Assembly (NCBI GenBank): GCA_964351655.1
Contig: CAYGPD010000008.1
Location: 1-64,000, forward strand
Direction: 5' to 3'
DNA length: 64,000 nt
Source of the DNA: Hirschia sp964351655
GTDB taxonomy: Bacteria > Pseudomonadota > Alphaproteobacteria > Caulobacterales > Hyphomonadaceae
The translations under genes were made by a program, and so were the position numbers. How positions within the stretch are numbered: the first letter of the stretch is position 1; every line of letters begins with the position of its first letter. Below the pieces are notes generated by a model, which saw only the letters and a list, made by a program, of their open reading frames with translations, did not search any database and had not been told where the DNA came from. This document shows, in pieces, positions 8,900-18,186 of this stretch.

Positions 8900-11050
8900 A
8901 TGAAACGATCACTTTTATGGTCTGCTGCGGGTGTTATAGCGGCCAATTTATATAGTCCAGCAATGATGGCATACGCTCAAAATGTTAATTCTGAAGCGGC
9001 TGCTGAAAACACGAAAACGCTTTCCACCGTTGTTGTAACTGCACAAAAAAAAGAAGAACGCCTTATCGACGTTCCAATGGCTATCAAAGCTATTGGAGGT
9101 GAAGAATTAGAAAAGCTTGGCGTCACCGACATTCAAGAATTATCATTTGCTGTTCCCGGCCTAACTATGCGTGAAGATGGTCCAGGAAGCTACACTGTCT
9201 TTCTCCGTGGATTGGCAAACCAATCAGGTTCCGGTGCCTTGGTCGGCATGTATATGGACGAAATGCCCCTCACTCTAGGTGGATATGACCAATTAGCACC
9301 AGTTGCTTTAGACTTTGAGCGCGTTGAAGTACTTAAAGGGCCACAAGGTACTCTATACGGAGTTGGTGCAGCCGGTGGTGTTGTAAGATTTATCACTAAC
9401 GACCCGAACCTCAACAAAGTTGAAGGTTCAATTGGTGGTGAAGTATATTCCGTTTCGGATGGTGAAATGGGCTATACAGGTGAGCTCGTATTGAATGTTC
9501 CCCTCATCGAAAACAAATTGGCCTTTAGACTAGCTGCAGCTTACCAAGATGGTGGCGGCTGGATTGACCAACCTGAAGCAGGCATTGAAGACGGGAACGG
9601 CACTGAACTCACAAATATTCGCGCAAAAATGCTGTGGGTTCCAACAGACGAATTTAGCGCCAAAGTTACCGTTCAGACACATCGCGCTTCAACTGAGTTG
9701 GGAATGGGTTATGAAGAGGCTGACCGCACTGTTGATGTTGGTCCAGACCGAAGCAAAGTCATGATCCCGAAAGAATTTGACTTTGATATCTACAATTTAG
9801 AAATGTCATATGATTTTGGTTTTGCTGAGTTAACCTCTTCAACTACACAAGTTGAGCACGACCACCAATATCCATTTTCCTACATCCCAAGAGAAGGCAA
9901 TTATTCTTATGGATATGTCGAAGGAAACGATGACCGCTTTGTAGAGGCTAGTCGTTTTTCTCAGGAAATCCGATTGTCAGATACAGAAGGCATGGTTGAA
10001 TGGACCGTTGGTGCATTCTATTCAGACTTAGAACGCTCTTTGGTTGCTGATTACGAATATCTATATGCTGTGAATGGTGATCTAAATGAAGGTGGCGGCG
10101 TTCTTTACGACGACCTTTATTATGGATCTGCTACAACCGCTGAATCCATTTCTGTATTTGCAGATGTAGAACTAAACCTTACTGACAAATTTGCTGTCGG
10201 TGTTGGTGCTCGTTACTTTGAAGAAGATCAGACAAGCCTCATAGAATACGCACCGGGTACTGGTGTAGCTGAATCTGCAACATTTGATTCATTCGACCCT
10301 CGTGTTTACATGACTTACAAATATGCCGATGAGAAAACTCTATATGCCAGCATAGGTAAAGGCTTCAGAAGTGGTGGATTTAACTCCGCACCGTTCGCAC
10401 CATACGATCCTGAAGAAGTCTATACCTATGAAATAGGTACAAAAGGCTCAGCAGCTGATGGCAAAATTCAATTTGATGTCGCGACATTCTTCACACAATA
10501 CCAAGATATGATCAGAAGACGCCTCGTCCTTGTGGATGGCCAACTTCTAGGGGAATCTAGCAATATTGGTGAGGTGGAAATCTTTGGTCTCGAAGCTGGA
10601 TTGGCGGTTAAACCTGTCGAACCACTGACGATTAGCTTAAATGCAGCTTATTTAAACAGTGAGATCGTAGCAACAGACGATACTGACCAAGTCAACAATG
10701 TTGGAGATGCCACAGACTACACACCAGAATTAAGTGCAACTATCGGTATCAACTACGACTTTAACATTTCGCCCGACATCCCAGGTTTCGCCCGTCTAGA
10801 TTACAATTACAGAGACGAAGTGACCTATATCGATCGCTCCAGTTTCTTTGAATCTGTTCTGCCTCAAGCGTCAGATAGTTTGAGCTTATTAAATGCACGT
10901 GTGGGTATCACCCTCAACGCATTTGACTTGGAATTATATGCTACAAACCTAACAGATGAGAATGTATCAATTGATCCATATCAAGGTTGGGCCAACGCTA
11001 ACAGAACTCAACCTCGCGTTATAGGTTTGAAAGCTAAGTACAACTTCTAA
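8900..11050 (+). CDS. TonB-dependent receptor
   Basis: 716 residues: signal peptide (to AYAQ), a TonB box-like stretch (STVVVTAQKKEE), a plug domain to about residue 165 (RGLANQ, VEVLKGPQGTLYG, GGVVRFITN), then a 22-strand barrel ending in the required C-terminal Phe (KAKYNF). Such receptors import substrates too large or scarce for porins using TonB energy. The plug/barrel is of the large alphaproteobacterial group commonly linked to carbohydrates and diverse organics rather than to a known siderophore. It follows the gcdH operon in the same direction with a putative operator at 8800-8816, so it may take up the compound this region breaks down. Confidence 0.9.
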   Translation: MKRSLLWSAAGVIAANLYSPAMMAYAQNVNSEAAAENTKTLSTVVVTAQKKEERLIDVPMAIKAIGGEELEKLGVTDIQELSFAVPGLTMREDGPGSYTVFLRGLANQSGSGALVGMYMDEMPLTLGGYDQLAPVALDFERVEVLKGPQGTLYGVGAAGGVVRFITNDPNLNKVEGSIGGEVYSVSDGEMGYTGELVLNVPLIENKLAFRLAAAYQDGGGWIDQPEAGIEDGNGTELTNIRAKMLWVPTDEFSAKVTVQTHRASTELGMGYEEADRTVDVGPDRSKVMIPKEFDFDIYNLEMSYDFGFAELTSSTTQVEHDHQYPFSYIPREGNYSYGYVEGNDDRFVEASRFSQEIRLSDTEGMVEWTVGAFYSDLERSLVADYEYLYAVNGDLNEGGGVLYDDLYYGSATTAESISVFADVELNLTDKFAVGVGARYFEEDQTSLIEYAPGTGVAESATFDSFDPRVYMTYKYADEKTLYASIGKGFRSGGFNSAPFAPYDPEEVYTYEIGTKGSAADGKIQFDVATFFTQYQDMIRRRLVLVDGQLLGESSNIGEVEIFGLEAGLAVKPVEPLTISLNAAYLNSEIVATDDTDQVNNVGDATDYTPELSATIGINYDFNISPDIPGFARLDYNYRDEVTYIDRSSFFESVLPQASDSLSLLNARVGITLNAFDLELYATNLTDENVSIDPYQGWANANRTQPRVIGLKAKYNF

Positions 11051-11080
11051 ACTCCCTTCATTAGAGGTTGCATGCTAAGG

Positions 11081-11115
11081 AAGTCCGGCTATTCAATATA
11101 GCCGGGCTTCTTTTA
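11081..11115 (+). terminator. Intrinsic terminator of the TBDR gene
   Basis: Inverted repeat AAGTCCGGCTAT / ATAGCCGGGCTT with a 5-nt loop followed by CTTTTAT, 30 bp after the TBDR stop. The rest of 11116-11361 shows no gene, repeat or RNA that I can support. Confidence 0.75.
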
Positions 11116-11361
11116 TGTTTAGATTACCAATGTGATTTGATACGATCTAGCTTGCAAAAAAAACATGCTATTTTATGTAGTCGCTCTTATGGTCGGGGCA
11201 TTAAAATCCATAAGATAAAGCACATAACTTGTACAGAGCACTTCGCTCAGCAACAACTTAGCTTTTCATTCCAAATGACGAAGAATGAATCAAAAGCGTA
11301 GTAATGTACGATTATTCAGTTGGCACGTATTGGTCGATAAAACGATTGAAAGTCGACCGCT

Positions 11362-11874
11362 CTAATTCTCGATATCAAATTTTTGATTTAAGGGTGCTGC
11401 CTGCCCTTTTAGTGCCCGAACGACAAAAAAGCTATGCTCCGTTGCAGCATGACAAGCATTGCAAGTTTCCATCAGAAAATCGTAAGCGTCTTCAAAACGA
11501 CTCCACTGCCCACTATCGACGACCTCATCAATCTCTTTGATTGGTGTATCGAGCATAGTTGCCAGCTCAATTGCGTCCCAACCATTATAAGCATATGGCT
11601 CAGTTCGACCTTCTTTAATGTTACTTAATGACTGTTGGATTTTCCAATTGTACCATGACGCCAACTCACCATTTTCTGCAATCCCTGCAAAATATAGTTT
11701 TGTTGAATGAGTATGCAGCTCATGCATGACGTCAATTAACCGGTATTCCTTCAAACGCGTCACAGCATTTTCAGGCGTAGATCTTTCACCTTTTAGCGTG
11801 AACACACCCCCAGCGAGCGCGCTTCCACCAACAGCTAGAAGCAAACCCACTAGAAACGTTGAATTACCGTTCAT
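11362..11874 (-). CDS. Periplasmic protein with a single CXXCH heme-binding motif
   Basis: About 170 residues. A signal-anchor (STFLVGLLLAVGGSALAGG) is followed by a helical region and one CNACH motif near the C-terminus, in LMETCNACHAATEH, which would attach one heme c covalently. The all-helical layout and C-terminal CXXCH resemble cytochrome c'-like four-helix proteins, but overall I cannot place it in a named family. The ATG at 11874 begins the signal segment. It lies 60 bp after the POT transporter on the same strand and may be co-transcribed with it. Role unknown; electron transfer or small-molecule sensing are both possible. Confidence 0.6.
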   Translation of the reverse strand: MNGNSTFLVGLLLAVGGSALAGGVFTLKGERSTPENAVTRLKEYRLIDVMHELHTHSTKLYFAGIAENGELASWYNWKIQQSLSNIKEGRTEPYAYNGWDAIELATMLDTPIKEIDEVVDSGQWSRFEDAYDFLMETCNACHAATEHSFFVVRALKGQAAPLNQKFDIEN

Positions 11875-11934
11875 AACAAATTGGGCCCTCAAGGAGCATT
11901 TGCGAAATTAGCAAAGGCACGACTACCCAAACAT

Positions 11935-13311
11935 TTATTCGGCTCGAGCCATTTTATCCATAAAGGGTTTTAATAGTACAATCAGCACTGCACCAGATGA
12001 AACAATCCCACCATGTATCAGCCAAAACCACTGAGGTGCCATTGTCTCATAAAGTTGACCTAGCCAACCGGAACCGAAACCACCGATAAAAATAGCAAGA
12101 TAGTACGATCCGATCATCATCGAATTAACGGACACTGGTGCCACACGCGAGATAAAGGACATAGCAACCGGTCCAATATACAAAAATCCGGTTCCACAAA
12201 TACAGTGAAATATAAACGGCCAAAACATGTTGATGCCGGCATCCGAACTAGTCATTTCACCAATCACAAGCATCATAAAGGCTAAGCCAAAAATCAGACA
12301 CCCAATTGCAATTTTAATTGAATCCTGAGGTTCATTGCCCTGTTTATTCTGTCGGCGCCAAAGCCACAAAACAAGAGGTGCAGCCGCCAAGACGAACATA
12401 AAATCAAGAGACTGGAACCAAGTCACCGGTACTTCAAAACCGAAAATAAGGCGATTGACTTCATCTTTGATCCAAAGTGGATAAACATTCCAAACTTGCG
12501 CCTGCGCCGTCCAATACAATGACGTGATGGCCAACATAATCAGAATAACAAAGATTGGTGCAAAATCTTCCTTCTTCAATTTGCGCGCAGCTATAGTTTC
12601 GGAAGTAATTTTGCTCTTCGGCAAATGGCGGCTACCGGCAACGTAAATTGCAAGCCCTACCAGCATCCCAATTCCAGCTATACCAAAACCATAATGCCAG
12701 CCATAAAGTTCACCTAAAGTCCCACAAACGAGAGGCGCAATGGCCGCCCCCACATTTATGCTAAAATTGTAAATCGTGTATCCTGCATCACGCCTCTGAT
12801 CTGAGGCTTCATACAATTGCCCAACTTGCGCAGCGAGATTTCCTTTGAGAAAGCCCGATCCGGCAATCAGAAACAATAAAGCAACAAGGAAAGAGACTTC
12901 AAAGGCCATAAGGAAATGCCCTATAGCCATCAGCATGGCACCAATCATCACTGCTGCGTGCTGACCGATAAATCTATCCCCTAGATAACCACCGATAACA
13001 GGAGAAAAATAAACTAACCCAACATAGATACCAAAGGTTTGAGAGGCCAAAGCCTGAGTGGACATTGGTCCAAAAATAGATTCAAGAAAGGATTGAAAAG
13101 CACCAAAACCGGTAACATTCCCAGAGTGCTCTGGCAAGAACAGATGCGTGGCCATATAAAGTACCAGCAACGCCTGCATTCCGTAAAATGAAAAACGTTC
13201 CCACGCTTCTGTAAAGACGATAAAACCCAACCCCTTTGGGTGACCAATAAATGCCGTGCCATCAGCGTTTTGCGTGGCATTTTTTATGTTCGTTTCCGGT
13301 TCAAGCTGCAT
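11935..13311 (-). CDS. POT-family proton/oligopeptide symporter
   Basis: 458 residues with about 12-14 membrane helices. The POT/PTR2 proton-coupling signature ExxERFxYYG is present as EAWERFSFYG near residue 34, and the family motif FLKGNLAAQVGQLY (PTR2 signature 2) is near residue 155. Members import di- and tripeptides and peptide-like amides with protons across the inner membrane. AGAGGGG stands just before the ATG at 13311. A copy of the 17-bp palindrome is at 13389-13405, about 86 bp upstream, and the LysR gene is divergent beyond it. In this setting it would supply the cytoplasmic amide hydrolases. Confidence 0.9.
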   Translation of the reverse strand: MQLEPETNIKNATQNADGTAFIGHPKGLGFIVFTEAWERFSFYGMQALLVLYMATHLFLPEHSGNVTGFGAFQSFLESIFGPMSTQALASQTFGIYVGLVYFSPVIGGYLGDRFIGQHAAVMIGAMLMAIGHFLMAFEVSFLVALLFLIAGSGFLKGNLAAQVGQLYEASDQRRDAGYTIYNFSINVGAAIAPLVCGTLGELYGWHYGFGIAGIGMLVGLAIYVAGSRHLPKSKITSETIAARKLKKEDFAPIFVILIMLAITSLYWTAQAQVWNVYPLWIKDEVNRLIFGFEVPVTWFQSLDFMFVLAAAPLVLWLWRRQNKQGNEPQDSIKIAIGCLIFGLAFMMLVIGEMTSSDAGINMFWPFIFHCICGTGFLYIGPVAMSFISRVAPVSVNSMMIGSYYLAIFIGGFGSGWLGQLYETMAPQWFWLIHGGIVSSGAVLIVLLKPFMDKMARAE

Positions 13312-13333
13312 GAGCCCCTCTTAAGTATAGTTT

Positions 13334-13358
13334 ACCAAAGGCAAACATACGAAGCCAA
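13334..13358 (-). repeat. Leader repeat shared with the TBDR gene at 40995
   Basis: The stretch ACCAAAGGCAAACA, then TAC and GAAGCCAA, recurs at 41040-41070 as the same two blocks with 7 extra bases between them. Both copies sit 22-75 bp before a minus-strand transporter start. It may be a shared promoter/operator; TTGGCT and TAAACT on the minus strand, 18 bp apart, are possible promoter elements here. Confidence 0.35.
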
Positions 13359-13388
13359 CATCAAATAGCCGCTAATTAAACGTCAGGA

Positions 13389-13405
13389 GGTGCAAAAATA
13401 GCACC
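13389..13405. promoter_or_regulatory. Putative LysR-type operator, site 2 of 6
   Basis: GGTGCAAAAATAGCACC, perfect 5-bp arms with a 7-bp AT centre. It is 78 bp upstream of the POT transporter start and 267 bp upstream of the divergent LysR gene. In the 360-bp intergenic stretch 13312-13671 I see no other gene; the part near LysR is AT-rich. Confidence 0.6.
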
Positions 13406-13671
13406 ACACAGTATTGTGATAGTACCTAGACAGAATGGCGGCTCTGGTAACACAATTCAATTCGAACCGAATTTACAGCTAGAATTTATGCATAGCTGTC
13501 TAATAAGCTAGCATAACAATAAAGCTCTTTTCTTCTAATATAATCTGGATACGCTATTTGCCGACAACACTCTTGCAAGATCCGAATTTCTAGAGAAACA
13601 TTCACACTTGTAGAATTCATTATGTGGCTTGGTTGGGATTTAAGAATAGAGGCCGCCATCAAAGGTAGAAA

Positions 13672-14646
13672 ATGGACAACCCTTCAAAATTTAATTCTAA
13701 CCTCCCCCCTTCCAGAAAGGCACTCCCTCCATTTGAAGCCTTACGGGCTTTCGATGCAGTTGCTAGACTTGGAGGTATTCGCAAAGCAGCCAATTGGCTC
13801 GAACGCGACCATGCTGTGCTAAGTCGCCACCTGCGATCAATAGAAAAATGGGCTGGTGTACCACTAATAGAAAGATCGACAGCAGGAACCTCTTTGACAG
13901 AAGAGGGACAAAAATACCATCTAGCTGTATCAAAAGCACTCGACAGTATTTCTCACGCATCTTTGGATTTATTATATTCAGGAACGCACCACCAATTAAA
14001 TATCTGGTGTATCCCTGGGTTTGCTACGAACTGGCTTTCTTTACATCTGTCATCAATGGAAACAACAAATAGTGACGTCGACTTACAGCTTAGGCCATCT
14101 GTCGATTCACCAGATTTTCTTTCACATGAAGCTGATGCTGATATTCGCGTGCAACGCAACTATGGCGAACAAGAAGTACTCGCTGACCACCTACAGGCAG
14201 TCCCGTTAGCAGTTTTGCCAATCATACCTGTCGCCAACCGCAAATATTTAGAATCTCTCTCAGAGATAGAAACACCAGCGCATTTATTAGATCATCACCT
14301 GCTTCATGAACGCTCAACATCGACTTGGGAAACATGGCTAAAATCGCACAATGTTCAGTGCGACAACACCCTAAAAGGAATAAAACTCTGGCAGGGAGAT
14401 TTAACGCTAGACGCCGCACGTCATGGACAAGGTATCGTTTTGACAAATCCACTTGTCGCTTCGCGATTTATAGAACGAGGCGAATTAATTGAAATCGGAA
14501 AAGACAACCCCAATTTCCCAACTCGAACAGCCAGTTATGTCATGATTGCACGAAAAGACCGCTGGAACGAACCAGTTTTACGCCGTTTCCGAAACTGGAT
14601 GCACCGAACGATCCGTAAGGAATTGCCACTCTACACGCCCAAATAG
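13672..14646 (+). CDS. LysR-family transcriptional regulator (GcvA-like)
   Basis: 324 residues. The N-terminal winged helix-turn-helix is clear from about residue 17 to 80 (LPPFEALRAFDAVARLGGIRK, then AVLSRHLRSIEKWAGVPLIER and TSLTEEGQKY), with the GcvA-subgroup PPFEALRAF start; the rest is the two-lobed inducer-binding domain. LysR proteins bind T-N11-A palindromes, which is the form of the six 17-bp sites around this gene, including one in its own divergent promoter region. It is thus the best candidate regulator of the amide/omega-amino-acid genes; the inducer is unknown. The ATG at 13672 is followed by a short linker typical of the family. Confidence 0.85.
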   Translation: MDNPSKFNSNLPPSRKALPPFEALRAFDAVARLGGIRKAANWLERDHAVLSRHLRSIEKWAGVPLIERSTAGTSLTEEGQKYHLAVSKALDSISHASLDLLYSGTHHQLNIWCIPGFATNWLSLHLSSMETTNSDVDLQLRPSVDSPDFLSHEADADIRVQRNYGEQEVLADHLQAVPLAVLPIIPVANRKYLESLSEIETPAHLLDHHLLHERSTSTWETWLKSHNVQCDNTLKGIKLWQGDLTLDAARHGQGIVLTNPLVASRFIERGELIEIGKDNPNFPTRTASYVMIARKDRWNEPVLRRFRNWMHRTIRKELPLYTPK

Positions 14647-14666
14647 AGCAATACCTTAGATTCTAA

Positions 14667-14696
14667 AATGCACTAAAAATTATTCTTAAGTGCATT
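14667..14696. terminator. Candidate bidirectional terminator hairpin
   Basis: AATGCACT (14667-14674) and AGTGCATT (14689-14696) form a stem between the convergent LysR and serine-hydrolase genes; the hydrolase stop codon lies in the left arm. AT-rich sequence flanks both sides but no long T-run is present. Confidence 0.4.
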
Positions 14697-15851
14697 GAAA
14701 AATTCATTGTCCAAAATAGCTTCAGAATGCATCGGTTTTGAGCGCGCACTCGCAACAGCAATGATTAGCTGGCGTGTTGGGTTTATATAAATATATTGCC
14801 CAAAAATACCCCTTGCACTGTATGCTTTTTCTTTGAAACTTCTGTTTTCGTCTGGAACGGGCCACCACATATATCCGTAGTTTAAGGTCTCTCCACCAAC
14901 TATACGAGGGGATGTAGATTCAGCGATCCAATTTTCTGGCAAAGTCGGTTCACCGTTGATTTTGCCATCCTGCAACATATAAATCCCGAGACGAGAAAAG
15001 TCCCTCAAAGTCGCACATATCCCGCATCCAGCTACCTCCAGACCATTGACGGAGTCCAGCCACCACATGCCTTCTTTTTCCATCCCCATTGGAATCCAGA
15101 TACGACGCGATAAATAGTCAGACAACCATTCACCTGTTGCAGATTTTAGCAGCGCCCCCACAACAAAAGTGTCCGCGAAACTATAGTTGAAATGCGTGCC
15201 AGGTTCGTGCTGTCGCTTCGTTTTGCATATATAATCCATTATCAAGCCGGGCTTTTGTTCGACCTGATAATCCAGCATTATTCGTCTATCCGAATTTGGG
15301 TCTGTGTGCTGATCATTCCAAGCAACTCCAGACGTCATTTGCATCAAGTGACGAATACTAACGCCATCATATGCACTACCTTTTAGTTCTGGAAGATATT
15401 CAACAAGCTGCTCGTCTACGTTTTTTATAAAGCCATCTTTAATAGCAACACCAACAAGAGTCGTTGCAACTGATTTTGCCATAGACATGGAGACCCACAG
15501 AGAATCCTCAGTATTTCCACTCTCATAGTGCTCACACACAACCTCGCCTTGAGAGTAAACAAGCAATCCTGCCACTCTATTTTTCGAAACATAATCAAAA
15601 ATATCGTTTTGAGAGCTTTTCAATTGAAACTCTAACGTTTCAACAGGCCGCAAAGATTGTTTTAAGACCTTCTTTTCACCTACGGGAATTTTACGTGTTG
15701 GAAAAATCTTGTGGGAATTACGAAATGTTGAAGCTTGCAAGTTGGGCATCATCTTACCCGCATAGAGATTGACAATATCTCCGAGTGGCTCTGCAACTAA
15801 CGCATTGGAGAGTTTTGGCTGAGTTTCACGTGCTGGCTTTATCATACTCAT
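14673..15851 (-). CDS. Cytoplasmic serine hydrolase, 6-aminohexanoate-dimer hydrolase (NylB)/class C beta-lactamase type
   Basis: 392 residues. The active-site SxxK is Ser123-Met-Ala-Lys126; the following LPELKGSAYDGVSIRHLMQMTSGVAW block is characteristic of the NylB/EstB branch, as is the C-terminal GIFGQYIYINPTRQLIIAVAS. The second-motif Tyr is in FNYSFADTF, where class C beta-lactamases have YAN. The family contains amide hydrolases, esterases and D-peptidases, and substrate cannot be told from motifs. There is no signal peptide, as in NylB, so it works in the cytoplasm. A copy of the 17-bp palindrome stands 89 bp upstream, in the region shared with the divergent paiB-like gene. ATG codons at 15851 and 15845 are both possible starts. 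Confidence 0.8.
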   Translation of the reverse strand: MSMIKPARETQPKLSNALVAEPLGDIVNLYAGKMMPNLQASTFRNSHKIFPTRKIPVGEKKVLKQSLRPVETLEFQLKSSQNDIFDYVSKNRVAGLLVYSQGEVVCEHYESGNTEDSLWVSMSMAKSVATTLVGVAIKDGFIKNVDEQLVEYLPELKGSAYDGVSIRHLMQMTSGVAWNDQHTDPNSDRRIMLDYQVEQKPGLIMDYICKTKRQHEPGTHFNYSFADTFVVGALLKSATGEWLSDYLSRRIWIPMGMEKEGMWWLDSVNGLEVAGCGICATLRDFSRLGIYMLQDGKINGEPTLPENWIAESTSPRIVGGETLNYGYMWWPVPDENRSFKEKAYSARGIFGQYIYINPTRQLIIAVASARSKPMHSEAILDNEFFNALKNNF

Positions 15852-15939
15852 CTCGGAACATTTCTGACTTGCAATTCTAATTTTTTATCAGCCTACATTT
15901 CACACCAGCAAAATTTCAGGTGCAAAAGGATTGATTGCC

Positions 15940-15956
15940 GGTGCTTAATATGCACC
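15940..15956. promoter_or_regulatory. Putative LysR-type operator, site 3 of 6
   Basis: GGTGCTTAATATGCACC, perfect 5-bp arms. An extra GGTGC half-site lies exactly 21 bp away (15919-15923), two helical turns, on the serine-hydrolase side. The site is between divergent genes starting at 15851 and 16060. Confidence 0.65.
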
Positions 15957-16059
15957 GACCTTTCCAAAATTCGCGTCTGTAATTATGCGCTGATTTTTTG
16001 AAATCTGATCACAATTAAATTGTTGCAACTTCAGCTTAGTCAGAAAGTTTATATCAAAT

Positions 16060-16707
16060 ATGCCAGAACTATTCGTACCTGATATTTTCCAGAATGATGC
16101 TCCCCTAGAGGTAATTCGGAACTTTCCATTAGCACAGTTAATATGCTCCAATAGTGAGGGTATAATGGCAACGGCATCACCGATAATCATCGACGACACT
16201 CGCGGAAAAGCTGATGACCTCATACTTATCGGTCATATGGCCAAGGCAAATCAGCAATCTACACTTATGCAGTCAGGGCAGAATATTTTAGCTATTTTTA
16301 GCAGCCCAAACGCATACATTTCCCCAGATTGGTACAAAGAAAGAAAAACTGTCCCCACGTGGGACTATCAAAGCGTCCATATTAAAGGGGCGATAAACAT
16401 TTTTGAAGACCACGACCAACACTTAGATATTCTAACCAAAACGATTGCTCATGTTGAAAAAGGTAAAGACACGCCTTGGACGCTAGAAATGGCACCAGAA
16501 GGAAAAGTAGAAAGTTTGTTACCTCACATCATATCCTTCGAGATTGTTGTTGAACGCATTCAAGCTATATCTAGACTCAGTCAAATGCAGACAATTGTCG
16601 ACCGTCAAAGTGTTATCGAAGGCCTTAGAACCCGCAACCAATATGGTGACCTCGACGTCGCATTTTTGATTGAAGCGCAGATGAACGCACCATTAGGTGG
16701 TGATTAA
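16060..16707 (+). CDS. FMN-binding PaiB-type protein
   Basis: 215 residues. It matches the PaiB family (split-barrel FMN-binding fold) in ISPDWYKERKTVPTWDYQSVHIKG near residue 85 and in GHMAKANQQ earlier. PaiB in Bacillus is described as a negative regulator linked to polyamine acetylation and sporulation genes; in proteobacteria the role is usually unproven. Its position immediately before a putrescine/omega-amino-acid aminotransferase operon fits a polyamine or amine connection. The gene ends Gly-Gly-Asp-stop inside the palindrome at 16699-16715. Confidence 0.8.
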   Translation: MPELFVPDIFQNDAPLEVIRNFPLAQLICSNSEGIMATASPIIIDDTRGKADDLILIGHMAKANQQSTLMQSGQNILAIFSSPNAYISPDWYKERKTVPTWDYQSVHIKGAINIFEDHDQHLDILTKTIAHVEKGKDTPWTLEMAPEGKVESLLPHIISFEIVVERIQAISRLSQMQTIVDRQSVIEGLRTRNQYGDLDVAFLIEAQMNAPLGGD

Positions 16708-16715
16708 TTTACACC
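16699..16715. promoter_or_regulatory. Putative LysR-type operator, site 4 of 6
   Basis: GGTGATTAATTTACACC within a longer GGTGGTG-N9-CACCACC palindrome (16696-16718). It is centred about 95 bp before the aminotransferase start at 16802, and overlaps the stop codon of the PaiB-type gene. Confidence 0.55.
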
Positions 16716-16801
16716 ACCCCAACCGCTAAAATCAACTTGAACACTTGCTGTTTCAGTCGCACGGTCAGTGAAAATTATTCTTGATAAAAAGGATGCTAAC
16801 A

Positions 16802-18175
16802 ATGCTCCGTTCCAATAAGACGACAGAAGAATGGCAAGCCCTAGATGCGGCTCATCACGTACACCCATTTTGTGATCACAAATCACTGAAAGAAAATGGC
16901 GTAAAAGTAATTGTCAAAGGTGAAGGGAGTCACCTTTGGGATTCAGACGGCAATAAAATCCTTGATGGGATGGCTGGGCTATGGTGCGTGAATGTCGGCT
17001 ATGGCCGCAAAGACCTCACTGAAGTGGCTGCTCGCCAAATGAATGAGCTCCCCTACTACAACACATTTTTTCAGTGTTCATCTCCACCTCAAATAGAACT
17101 CGCAAACAAACTATCCGAGGTCACGCCTGAACATATAAACCATTTTTTCTACGCCAATTCAGGTTCAGAAGCGAATGACTCTATCATCAAATTCATTCGG
17201 TTATATTGGGATCAAAAAGGCAAACCTGAGAAGCGCACAATTATCGGACGCAATTTAGGTTATCATGGGAGCACGATTGCTGCGACCAGCTTGAGTGGAA
17301 TGGGCGCAATGAAAAAATTAGGTGGGAATTATCTACCTGAGTTTGAGCATATTCTAGAGCCGCATTACTATATGCATGGTAATGGCATGACCGAAGAAGA
17401 ATTTGGTCTATATGCAGCCAATCAACTGGAAGAAAAAATACTAGAAATCGGCGCAGACAAAGTCGGTGCATTTTTCGGTGAACCCGTACAAGGTGCCGGA
17501 GGCGTTATCGACCCTCCAGCAAACTATTGGGCACGCATTCAAGAGATTTGTACGAAATACAACATACTTCTTGTCTGTGATGAGGTTATCTGTGGCTTCG
17601 GACGTCTCGGCACATGGTTTGGTCAGAATTTTTATGGCATCAAGCCGGACATCATGACCATGGCGAAAGGTTTGTCCTCAGGGTACATGCCCATCTCTGC
17701 CATTGGGTTTAGCGACGACGTGTATGATGCGTTACACTATTCAGGTGTCCTCTCGCATGGATACACCTATTCAGGTCATCCTGTATCTTGTGCAGTCGCT
17801 CTGAAAAACATCCAAATTTTACAGGATGAAAAAATCATTGATCGAGTTGCAAGCGAAGCAGTGCCGGCTTTTCGTGAAGGTTTAAATTCTCTTACAAAAC
17901 ATCACTCCATCATTGGTGAAATTAGAGGACAAGGACTGTTAGCTGGAATCCAGCTCATGAAGAACGCTGCGGACAAAGTTCAGTTTGAAGTTGAAGAGCA
18001 AGCAGCCAATATTTGTCGTGATATTGCCATTAAACATGGTCTGATAATGCGCGCTGTAGACCGCACTATGGTTGTTTGTCCTCCGCTTATCATCACGCCA
18101 TCTGAAATCACTGAATTCCTAGAAAAAGCAGATGCAGCTTTAACTGAAACTGAAGCCTATTTCTGTTTGCGATAA
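16802..18175 (+). CDS. Class III omega-amino acid/diamine:pyruvate aminotransferase (SpuC-like)
   Basis: 457 residues. The PLP Schiff-base lysine is Lys289 in TMAKGLSSGYMPIS, with DEVICGFGRLGTWFG before it. The N-terminal LDGMAGLWCVNVGYGR and LPYYNTFFQ blocks are those of putrescine:pyruvate aminotransferase SpuC and the omega-transaminases used on amines and omega-amino acids, which use pyruvate as acceptor and yield L-alanine. The start at 16802 has AAAAAGGA 10 nt upstream. The semialdehyde dehydrogenase gene follows after 11 bp, so amine to semialdehyde to acid is one operon. The substrate could be putrescine, GABA, 5-aminovalerate or 6-aminohexanoate; the link to gcdH favours C5. Confidence 0.88.
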   Translation: MLRSNKTTEEWQALDAAHHVHPFCDHKSLKENGVKVIVKGEGSHLWDSDGNKILDGMAGLWCVNVGYGRKDLTEVAARQMNELPYYNTFFQCSSPPQIELANKLSEVTPEHINHFFYANSGSEANDSIIKFIRLYWDQKGKPEKRTIIGRNLGYHGSTIAATSLSGMGAMKKLGGNYLPEFEHILEPHYYMHGNGMTEEEFGLYAANQLEEKILEIGADKVGAFFGEPVQGAGGVIDPPANYWARIQEICTKYNILLVCDEVICGFGRLGTWFGQNFYGIKPDIMTMAKGLSSGYMPISAIGFSDDVYDALHYSGVLSHGYTYSGHPVSCAVALKNIQILQDEKIIDRVASEAVPAFREGLNSLTKHHSIIGEIRGQGLLAGIQLMKNAADKVQFEVEEQAANICRDIAIKHGLIMRAVDRTMVVCPPLIITPSEITEFLEKADAALTETEAYFCLR

Positions 18176-18186
18176 GGGACGGCGTA

